Shown here: positions 51,344-58,288 of the stretch, in pieces
How the letters are laid out: each line of letters opens with the position of its first letter
How positions within the stretch are numbered: the first letter of the stretch is position 1
Origin: an uncultured Collinsella sp.
Lineage (GTDB): Bacteria > Actinomycetota > Coriobacteriia > Coriobacteriales > Coriobacteriaceae
Direction: 5' to 3'
DNA length: 64,000 bases
NCBI GenBank assembly: GCA_900541745.1
Contig: UQLA01000012.1
Coordinates: forward strand, 15,812 to 79,811
Notes under the pieces: model-generated
The model's database searches: none
What the model saw: the letters and a program-made list of their open reading frames with translations, nothing else
Told to the model about the DNA's origin: nothing
Translations under genes and position numbers: made by a program

Positions 51344-52807
51344 ATGCCGGATGCCAAACAGGAGAAGCCCAAGCGCAGATTCCATCTCCAGCTTCCCCAT
51401 GTGTACACCATCGCGTTCATGCTGATCGTGTTCTTCGCGGTGCTCACATGGATCGTCCCATCGGGTCAGTTCGACCGCCAGACCATTCAGACGGCCGCGG
51501 GCGAGCGAGAAGTCGCCGTAGCCGGAACGTACCAAGAGGTCGACAAGGTCTACACCGATTCGGAGACGGGGGAGACCGTCGATCTGCGACAGGGCATCGA
51601 TGCCGTCCTGCAGGCTCCCGCCAAGGGCATTCAGGCTGCGGCCGATGTCGTCGCGTTCGTCCTGCTGATCGGCGGATCGTTCGCCATCGTCACCAAGACC
51701 AACGCCCTAAACGCCGGCATGAGCCGCGTGATCAAGAAGCTGAAGAACAAGGACATCTTGATCATCCCCATCTCCATGATCCTGCTCTCGATCTGCGGCA
51801 CCACGTTCGGCATGTCCGAGGAGGCGCTGCCGTTCTACGCGATCTTCATCCCCATCATGCTGAGCATCGGGTATGACTCCATGACCGCGTTCATCATCTG
51901 CTTCCTCGGTCCCAACCTTGGTTACTGCGCATCCACTATTGATCCTTTCAACGTGCTGATCGCCCAGGGCGTTATCGGCATCGAGGGAAATCCCCAGCTT
52001 TGGCTCCGCGCCATCCTGTGGGTCATCTTCACCGCCGCGGGCATTTTCTGGGCCATGCGCTACGCGCGCCGCGTCAAGCTCGATCCCAAGTCCTCCATCA
52101 CCTATGAGGACGATAAGCAGAAGCGCATCGAGTTCTCTGTCACCGATGCCTCTATCGAAGAGGAGTTCACGCTTCGCCACAAGCTCGTCCTCATTGATTT
52201 CGCGGTCGGCATGGGCGTTATCGTGTGGGGCCTCGTTACCCAGGGCTGGTATATGGACGAGATCTCCATGGTGTTCCTGGCCATGGGCCTTCTTGCCGGC
52301 ATACTCGGCGGCCTGGACGAGAAGACCATTGCGGAGGAGTTCGTCCGCGGAATCGCCGACTTCGCCTACGCAGCCTGCATCATCGGCATCGCCCGCGGCA
52401 TCCTGGTCGTCGCAGAGGGCGGAATGATCATCGACTCTATTCTTAACTGGCTCGTCGGACTCCTTGCGGGCGCTCCGTCCTTCATCTATACCACCTTCAT
52501 GTACATCGTCCTCGGCCTGCTTTCGCTGCTGGTTCCTTCCAGCTCCGGCCTCGCTGCACTCACCATGCCCGTCATGGGCCCGCTGACCGAGCTTATGGGC
52601 CTCAATCCCGGGGCTGCCGTCACCGCTCTGCAGTTCGCGAACCAGACCGTCAACACCATCAGCCCCGTTGCGGGCATGACCGTCGCGGGTCTTGCCGTGG
52701 CGAAGATCTCCTTCGGGCAATGGTGGAAGACCATCTGGAAGTTCTTTATCTTCATGGTTCTGTTCGGATTGGTCGCGACTGTGATCTCCGGCCTACTGCC
52801 GATGTAG
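51344..52807 (+). CDS. YfcC-family membrane transporter
   Basis: 487 aa with about 12 helices. It is of the YfcC/DcuC-like group of basic amino acid and dicarboxylate carriers, with EEALPFYAIFIPIMLSIGYD, CASTIDPFNVLIAQG and LVPSSSGLAALTMPVMGPL. As the first gene of the frl operon it takes the place of FrlA and probably imports fructoselysine or a related glycated amine; that substrate is inferred from context. AGGAGG lies eight bases upstream. The next gene follows 12 bp after the stop. Confidence 0.82.
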   Translation: MPDAKQEKPKRRFHLQLPHVYTIAFMLIVFFAVLTWIVPSGQFDRQTIQTAAGEREVAVAGTYQEVDKVYTDSETGETVDLRQGIDAVLQAPAKGIQAAADVVAFVLLIGGSFAIVTKTNALNAGMSRVIKKLKNKDILIIPISMILLSICGTTFGMSEEALPFYAIFIPIMLSIGYDSMTAFIICFLGPNLGYCASTIDPFNVLIAQGVIGIEGNPQLWLRAILWVIFTAAGIFWAMRYARRVKLDPKSSITYEDDKQKRIEFSVTDASIEEEFTLRHKLVLIDFAVGMGVIVWGLVTQGWYMDEISMVFLAMGLLAGILGGLDEKTIAEEFVRGIADFAYAACIIGIARGILVVAEGGMIIDSILNWLVGLLAGAPSFIYTTFMYIVLGLLSLLVPSSSGLAALTMPVMGPLTELMGLNPGAAVTALQFANQTVNTISPVAGMTVAGLAVAKISFGQWWKTIWKFFIFMVLFGLVATVISGLLPM

Positions 52808-52819
52808 GAGGTGCCCAGC

Positions 52820-53677
52820 ATGGATTTAAGCGCTTCCACACCCCGTCTGCGTCGCGAGCAGGTCGCCGGCATGAACATTCACTACATCATGTGGTCGCTC
52901 GATTACTTCCTTGATGCTCAGCAGCGCCTTGGCTTCAAAACCATCGAGCTTTGGGCGGCCGAGCCGCACGTGACGCTGGACCACACGGGGTATTTCGAGG
53001 CCGACGAGCTTCGCCGCAAGATCGAGTCCCGCGGACTCTCCGTGAGCTCCCTGTGTCCGGAGAACGTGGTGTATCCGTGGCAGTACGCTGCCAGAAAGCC
53101 CCTCCACGCGCAGCGGAGCCTCGCTTACTTTAAGCACGGCATCGAGCTCGCCGAGGTGCTCGGCGCCCCGTATATGTCCATCAACTCCGGTTGGGGCGAT
53201 TGGGACGAGGACCGCGAGGAGGCTTGGAAGCGCTCTGCCGAGCACTTGGCGATTCTTGCGGACTATGCCGGCGAGCACGGCGTGACCCTCTGCATGGAGA
53301 GCCTGAGGCCGGAAGAGAGCAACTTGGTGGTTACACTCGCGGACGCCAGGCGCATGCTTGACCAAGTAGCCAGCCCGCACCTTACTCCAATGGTGGACAC
53401 TACCGCTATGGGAGTCGCCGGCGAGAGCCTTGAAGAGTGGTTTGCCGAGTTTGGCGATGGTGCCATAAGGAACATGCGCTTCATTGATGGCGACCCATAT
53501 GGCCATCTGGTTTGGGGCGATGGAAAGCACAGTATGGACGATTTCGTACGCGTCCTCAACGCGCATGGGTTCGAGGGCTATCTTGGTCAGGAGATCACCG
53601 ATGGAAGGTATTTCGATGATCCCGCAGCAGCGGACCGGCACAACATGGACGCCTTCGAGAGGTATTTTGTCGACTAG
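52820..53677 (+). CDS. frlC: Sugar epimerase/isomerase (FrlC-like)
   Basis: 285-aa TIM-barrel of the xylose-isomerase-like AP endonuclease 2 superfamily. Residues typical of the metal site: CMESLRPEESN (Glu), MVDTTAMG (Asp), MRFIDGDPYGHLVWGDG (His) and YLGQEITDGRYF (Glu). FrlC of Escherichia coli is the fructoselysine 3-epimerase, which lets psicoselysine enter the pathway; the neighbouring deglycase and kinase support that role. AGGAGG nine bases upstream supports ATG 52820. Confidence 0.8.
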   Translation: MDLSASTPRLRREQVAGMNIHYIMWSLDYFLDAQQRLGFKTIELWAAEPHVTLDHTGYFEADELRRKIESRGLSVSSLCPENVVYPWQYAARKPLHAQRSLAYFKHGIELAEVLGAPYMSINSGWGDWDEDREEAWKRSAEHLAILADYAGEHGVTLCMESLRPEESNLVVTLADARRMLDQVASPHLTPMVDTTAMGVAGESLEEWFAEFGDGAIRNMRFIDGDPYGHLVWGDGKHSMDDFVRVLNAHGFEGYLGQEITDGRYFDDPAAADRHNMDAFERYFVD

Positions 53678-53777
53678 CGCGTAGCTCCCATTCGCGTGGG
53701 GAAGTCAACACGCTTGACGAGAAGACTCGCAGTAAACGTTGGCGGATTCGTCCGCCGTATCGAAAGGAAGAATAACA

Positions 53778-54746
53778 ATGAACGCACATGATCTTATCGC
53801 CGACGCAATCGCTGAAAAGGGCGGTTTCGATAGCGTCTTCTGGGTTGCCTGCGGCGGCTCCCTCATCGACCTGCTGCCCGCCCACGAGCTGCTCAAGCGC
53901 GAGGCGACTACGTTTGCCAGCGAGGCGTATACCGCCCGCGAGTTCGATATCATGCGTCCCAAGCGCCTGGGCGAAAAGTCCCTTGTCATCGCTTGCAGCC
54001 ACTCCGGCAACACCCCCGAGGTAATCGATGCGTGCTCGATCGCCAAGGCGGCGGGCGCGACCGTTATCGTGCAGACGGACAACGCGGGTTCCGGCATCGA
54101 TAACGGTGAGTGGACGTGCTGGGTATATCCGTGGGGCGAGGGAGTTCCGCAGGCGGAGGTGCCCGCCGGCATCTCTTTGGCTCTCGCTTCCGAGCTCCTG
54201 GATCAGCAGGAAGGTTATGCCGACCTTGCCGACATGTACGAAGGCATCGCCAAGATGGACCAGATCCTGCCTGCAGCTCGCGAGAAGGTCAACGCCGAAC
54301 TCTGCGACCGTTTTGCCGCCCTGTGCCAGGACCACAAGTTCCTGTATATCTTGGGGTCCGGTCCCGTGTTTAGCCAGGCCTATGGCTTCGCTATCTGCTC
54401 GCTTATGGAGATGCAGTGGCAGAGCTGCGCCTATATCCACTCCGGCGAGTACTTCCACGGCCCCTTCGAGGTGACCGAGCCCGGAGTCTTCTACTTCCTG
54501 CAGATGTCTTCTAGTGAGTGCCGAGCCATGGATGAGCGCGCCCTCGCATTCCTCGAGACCCATACCGACACTCTTATGGTGCTCGACGCCATGGAGTACG
54601 GCATGGACCAAGTACCGGCGAGCGTTCGCGCGTTCCTTGATCCAATCCTGTTCTACGCGATGAACTGTGAGCTGCGCTCCGCTCGCGGCAAGGTGTTCGA
54701 CCATCACCCGGACGTGCGTCGTTACATGGGCATCGAGAAGTACTAG
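53778..54746 (+). CDS. frlB: Amadori 6-phosphate deglycase (FrlB-like, SIS domains)
   Basis: 322 aa with two SIS domains. It would split fructoselysine 6-phosphate into glucose 6-phosphate and lysine. Visible: FWVACGGSLIDL, CSHSGNTPEVIDA, and the second-domain block SGEYFHGPFEVTEPGVFYFL followed by the end DHHPDVRRYMGIEKY, very like the recalled E. coli FrlB end. AAAGGAAG supports ATG 53778; earlier in-frame starts lack a site. A stem-loop follows before the kinase gene. Confidence 0.83.
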   Translation: MNAHDLIADAIAEKGGFDSVFWVACGGSLIDLLPAHELLKREATTFASEAYTAREFDIMRPKRLGEKSLVIACSHSGNTPEVIDACSIAKAAGATVIVQTDNAGSGIDNGEWTCWVYPWGEGVPQAEVPAGISLALASELLDQQEGYADLADMYEGIAKMDQILPAAREKVNAELCDRFAALCQDHKFLYILGSGPVFSQAYGFAICSLMEMQWQSCAYIHSGEYFHGPFEVTEPGVFYFLQMSSSECRAMDERALAFLETHTDTLMVLDAMEYGMDQVPASVRAFLDPILFYAMNCELRSARGKVFDHHPDVRRYMGIEKY

Positions 54747-54756
54747 CGATTTTAAA

Positions 54757-54802
54757 ACGGGGCGCGAGGCGCGTTGAGACGTGCGAATCCCTCGCGCCCC
54801 GT
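54757..54802 (+). terminator. Intra-operon stem-loop between frlB and frlD
   Basis: 13-bp arms ACGGGGCGCGAGG (54757-54769) and complement (54790-54802), no U-run. It probably stabilises the upstream mRNA or reduces kinase expression. Confidence 0.55.
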
Positions 54803-54845
54803 CTGCTCGCCGTAACCACGGCGGTTTACCTGAATGGAGATAACC

Positions 54846-55718
54846 ATGGCAGCCTATCCTATAAGCGTGCTTGGCTTTGGAGACAACGTTGTCGATAAGT
54901 ACGAGCACATCAAGACCATGTATCCCGGCGGCAATGCAGTTAACTTCGCCGTCTTCGCCAAGAAGCTCGGCGTCGATCGCAGCGCCTACATGGGAATCTT
55001 CGGATCAGATGAGGAGGCCGAGCACGTTATAGCATCGCTCGAGGACGAGGGCGTCGAGCTTCTTCGCTGCCAGCAGGTCCTGGGCGTCAACGGCGCCGCT
55101 CGCGTGACCGTTGACGAGACCGGGGACCGTATCTTCCTGGGCTCCAATGAAGGCGGCATACGTGGCGACATGCGCTACGTGATAGACCGCTTCGCCGCCG
55201 AGTACGTCAGCGGCTTCGATTTGGTGCACAGCGGCAACTACTGCTTCACCGAGCGCGAGCTCCCCAAGATCAAGGCTGCCGGCGTGCCTATCAGCTTCGA
55301 CTTCTCCGATGACTCCACCGACGAGTACTTCGGGCAGATTGCGCCATTTGTGACGTACGCCTTTATGTCCATGGGCGACGCTTCCCTGGAGGATATCAAG
55401 GCGAAGCTCGAGTGGGTGAAGGTCCTTGGCCCTCAAATCGTATGCGCATCGCGCGGGAGCAAGGGCTCCGTCGCCTATGACGGCGAAAACTTCTACGAGC
55501 AGGGCATCAAGCCCGTGGCGCCCGAGGAGCTCAAAGACGCTATGGCGGCCGGCGATTCACTGCTGACGGCGTTTTTGGTCACCTATCTTTCCAAGAAGAA
55601 GGCCGGCGAGTGCGGCGAGGCCGCGATTCGCGAGAGCTTGGACTTCGCTGCCGGTTTTGCGGCGGAGACCTGCAAGATCGAGGGCAGTTGGGGCCACCCG
55701 CTGGTCTACGAGAACTAG
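54846..55718 (+). CDS. frlD: PfkB-family sugar kinase (FrlD-like fructoselysine 6-kinase)
   Basis: 290 aa. The N-terminal VLGFGDNVVDKYEHIKTMYPGGNAVNFAVFAKKLG matches the sugar-binding start of FrlD kinases. The C-terminal catalytic motif is DAMAAGDSLLTAFL, with the anion-hole GAGD changed to AAGD but the catalytic Asp kept. It phosphorylates the imported Amadori compound before FrlB cleaves it. GGAG seven bases upstream selects ATG 54846 over the in-frame ATG at 54834. Confidence 0.83.
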   Translation: MAAYPISVLGFGDNVVDKYEHIKTMYPGGNAVNFAVFAKKLGVDRSAYMGIFGSDEEAEHVIASLEDEGVELLRCQQVLGVNGAARVTVDETGDRIFLGSNEGGIRGDMRYVIDRFAAEYVSGFDLVHSGNYCFTERELPKIKAAGVPISFDFSDDSTDEYFGQIAPFVTYAFMSMGDASLEDIKAKLEWVKVLGPQIVCASRGSKGSVAYDGENFYEQGIKPVAPEELKDAMAAGDSLLTAFLVTYLSKKKAGECGEAAIRESLDFAAGFAAETCKIEGSWGHPLVYEN

Positions 55719-55771
55719 TTTTTTGTCGTGGCGGGGTGTCTTGGGGCGCCCCGCATTGCGTTAGGAGTCAA

Positions 55772-55834
55772 GATGTCCGTTCGTGCCTGCGCGGCAGGAT
55801 TTTGCTGCGCCGATGTCTACCAGAATCTGGATCC
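55772..55834 (+). pseudogene. Possible start of a second FrlD-like kinase, truncated
   Basis: AGGAG precedes an ATG at 55772, and the first residues ACAAGFCCADVYQNLDP resemble the beginning of another PfkB kinase. After that nothing family-like follows. The rest of 55835-56123 holds only hairpins. Confidence 0.35.
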
Positions 55835-55966
55835 CCTGGGTTGCATCCAAGGGGGCCTCTCAGGAGCGCTTCGAGGGGTGCTTCTTGAGTATATGAAGGC
55901 AAAAGGGATATGCAATCTTCATATACGGCCTTCTTTTAGAGGGCGTTGTCCTTACTCTTTCATCTC

Positions 55967-55997
55967 CTTGCCTATGGACATTTTGTCCATAGGCAAG
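55967..55997. terminator. Perfect stem-loop downstream of frlD
   Basis: 14-bp arms CTTGCCTATGGACA (55967-55980) with 55984-55997, loop TTT. No U-run on either strand. Confidence 0.5.
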
Positions 55998-56067
55998 AGT
56001 CCATGGTCGAGATCATGGTGAAGTTCTGCGGCCAGTAATTACTGCATTACATATTCTGTTGTCACCT

Positions 56068-56095
56068 GGGAGGCTCGCTTTTGCGGGCCTCTTTG
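56068..56095 (+). terminator. Terminator, plus strand
   Basis: GAGGCTCGC pairs with GCGGGCCTC (one G-T), loop TTTT, followed by TTTGCG. It closes the frl region. Confidence 0.6.
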
Positions 56096-56123
56096 CGTTG
56101 CTAAGGGGCCATGGTCTGTCGAT

Positions 56124-56160
56124 AAATAAAGCGCCCGCTTGCGGGGGAGCAAGCGGGCGC
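56124..56160 (-). terminator. Terminator of the pknB cluster
   Basis: On the minus strand a perfect 12-bp stem (56149-56160 with 56131-56142) is followed by TTTATTTATC. Confidence 0.85.
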
Positions 56161-56212
56161 CGTTGAGCGAATATGTTTGCGGCCCTAGCCGCTGCGGGTG
56201 ATGGGTCCTCGA

Positions 56213-58156
56213 CTAGTTAGTCGTGCCGGAATCGTCGCCCGAATCGGAGCCAGAAACCGAAACCGTCAGCGTGATCGTGTTGTCGGTAGACTGCTTGCCG
56301 GTGGGGGAGACGCCCGTCACGGTGGCGTTTTCGTTGCCACTCACGGGGTTGCCGTTCTGATCGCAGAATGCGATGTTGTAGAACCCGGCGTTGTTGAGCG
56401 CGGTGACGGCGGCGGAGATGCTCTTGCCGTACAGGTTGCCCGGAACGCTGGCCTTGCCGGACTTCTTGGCGATGACGACGGTGATCGTGGCGCCGGGCTT
56501 CTGCTTGCCGCTGGGGTTCCAGCTAATGACGGTGCCCTCGGTGACGGAATCGTTCTCCTGGTAGCTCACGTCGACGCCAAAACCGGCCATGTCAAGGGCG
56601 TTGCGTGCCTGGGCCTCGGTCATGTCAGTCAGATCGGGGACGGAGGTGGTGTCAGGACCGCTGGAGACCTTATACGAGATGGTCGTGCCCTTCTCGACTT
56701 CCTTGCCGGCATCAGTGCCCTGCTCAAAGACCTGGCCTTCGTCGGCCTCGTTGGCCTCCTCGGTTGCGTTGCCCTTCAGGCCCACGCTTGCCAGCGCGGC
56801 CTCGGCCTGGTCCTTGGTTAGGCCGACGAGCTGCGGAACCTCAACTTTCTCGGAGGGCTTGGGGCCCTTGGAGATCACCAGGTTAACCTTGGAGCCCTTG
56901 GGCTTCTTAGTGTTGCCGTTGGGGGTCTGCTCGGCAACCTTGCCCTCGTCGACATCGTCGTTATAGCTCTGGTCGACAGTTCCGACCTCAAGGCCGGCCT
57001 CCTTGATCAGCTCGATAGCGGTCTGCTGGTCCTTGTTAAGCACATCGGGCACCGTAACCTGCTCGCCCCCAAAGAGCCCGGTGGCGAAGGCCACCACAAC
57101 GCCAACCACGGCGATTGCGGCGACTACGGCGGCGATAATCTTGTTCTTGTTGGACTTGGGCTGATCGACCTCGTAGGAACCGGTGGAACCCGAGACGGCG
57201 CTGCGGGGGTTGGTCTGTCCGCTTACGCCCGATACGGGGCGAACCATAGCGCGCGTGGAGTCAGACAGCTCACGGGTCTTGGTGGCGCCCAGGTCGCCCG
57301 CGGCACCGATGATGCGCGTGGGCTCGGAGACGTTGACGGCGCGGCCGGACAGGTAGTTGTTGAGCACCTGGCGCAGCTCGTCTGCCGTCTGGAAGCGGTT
57401 CGACGGGTCCTTTTCCATGCACTTGAGGATGATGCGCTCCAGATCGGCGTCGACGCCGGAGTTGATCTGGCTCGGCGGAACCGGCAGTTCGTTTACCTGC
57501 TTGAGCGCAACCGAGATGGCGTCGTCACCGTCAAAGGGGACGCGACCGGTGGCGCACTCGTACATCACGACGCCCAGGGAGTAGATATCCGAAGTGGGAC
57601 CGAGGTCCTGGCCGCGCGTTTGCTCGGGGCTTACGTAGTGGGCGGTGCCCAGTACATTGTTGTCCTGCGTGAGGTGGCTGTTCTTTGCGCGCGCGATGCC
57701 AAAGTCCATGACCTTGATGTTGCCGTCGGGCAGCACCATGATGTTTTGCGGCTTAATGTCGCGGTGGATGATCTCGTGCTTGTGGGCGACCGAAAGCGCG
57801 GAGCTGATCTGCGAGCCGATCTGCGCGACCTTCTTGGGATCGAGGGCGCCGTGGCTCTTGATGCCGCTCTTAAGGTCGGTACCGCGCAGGTACTCCATGA
57901 CGATGTAGTAGGTATCGCCATCCTTGCCCCAATCGTAGACGCCCACGATATAGGGGGAGGAGAGACCTGCTGCTGCCTGGGCCTCCTGCTTAAAGCGGGC
58001 GGCGAAGGTGGCGTCGCCGGCATACTGCGGCAGCATGATCTTGACGGCAACCGTGCGGTCGAGGACCTGATCTTGCGCACGGAAGACGGTCGCCATGCCG
58101 CCCGTTCCCACCTTATCCTTGAGGAGGTATCTTCCCCCGAGGACCCTCTGTTCCAT
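56213..58156 (-). CDS. pknB: PASTA-domain serine/threonine kinase PknB
   Basis: Membrane sensor kinase of 647 aa that responds to peptidoglycan or lipid II and controls wall synthesis and division. The kinase domain (about 8-275) has GTGGMATVF, the AVKIM lysine, HRDIKPQN, DFGIA and VSPEQ. A juxtamembrane region is followed by one helix (AAVVAAIAVVGVVVAFATGLF, about 343-363), then four PASTA repeats outside (starting VTVPDVLNKD, VEVPQLVGLT, TSVPDLTDMT, ASVPGNLYGK) and a Ser/Gly tail. It is last in a minus-strand cluster with its phosphatase and FHA partners. Confidence 0.95.
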   Translation of the reverse strand: MEQRVLGGRYLLKDKVGTGGMATVFRAQDQVLDRTVAVKIMLPQYAGDATFAARFKQEAQAAAGLSSPYIVGVYDWGKDGDTYYIVMEYLRGTDLKSGIKSHGALDPKKVAQIGSQISSALSVAHKHEIIHRDIKPQNIMVLPDGNIKVMDFGIARAKNSHLTQDNNVLGTAHYVSPEQTRGQDLGPTSDIYSLGVVMYECATGRVPFDGDDAISVALKQVNELPVPPSQINSGVDADLERIILKCMEKDPSNRFQTADELRQVLNNYLSGRAVNVSEPTRIIGAAGDLGATKTRELSDSTRAMVRPVSGVSGQTNPRSAVSGSTGSYEVDQPKSNKNKIIAAVVAAIAVVGVVVAFATGLFGGEQVTVPDVLNKDQQTAIELIKEAGLEVGTVDQSYNDDVDEGKVAEQTPNGNTKKPKGSKVNLVISKGPKPSEKVEVPQLVGLTKDQAEAALASVGLKGNATEEANEADEGQVFEQGTDAGKEVEKGTTISYKVSSGPDTTSVPDLTDMTEAQARNALDMAGFGVDVSYQENDSVTEGTVISWNPSGKQKPGATITVVIAKKSGKASVPGNLYGKSISAAVTALNNAGFYNIAFCDQNGNPVSGNENATVTGVSPTGKQSTDNTITLTVSVSGSDSGDDSGTTN

Positions 58157-58288
58157 TCCTGCTCCTAACTAACTTATTCGCTCAACGATGTGTGTAGTAC
58201 CAAATCTATGGTCGCTGGGACCGCGTGGCGCCTTGCCGCTAGCTCATCGGCCGCGGCGCGCCCCAAGTATCCGCTTCGATCACAGGCA

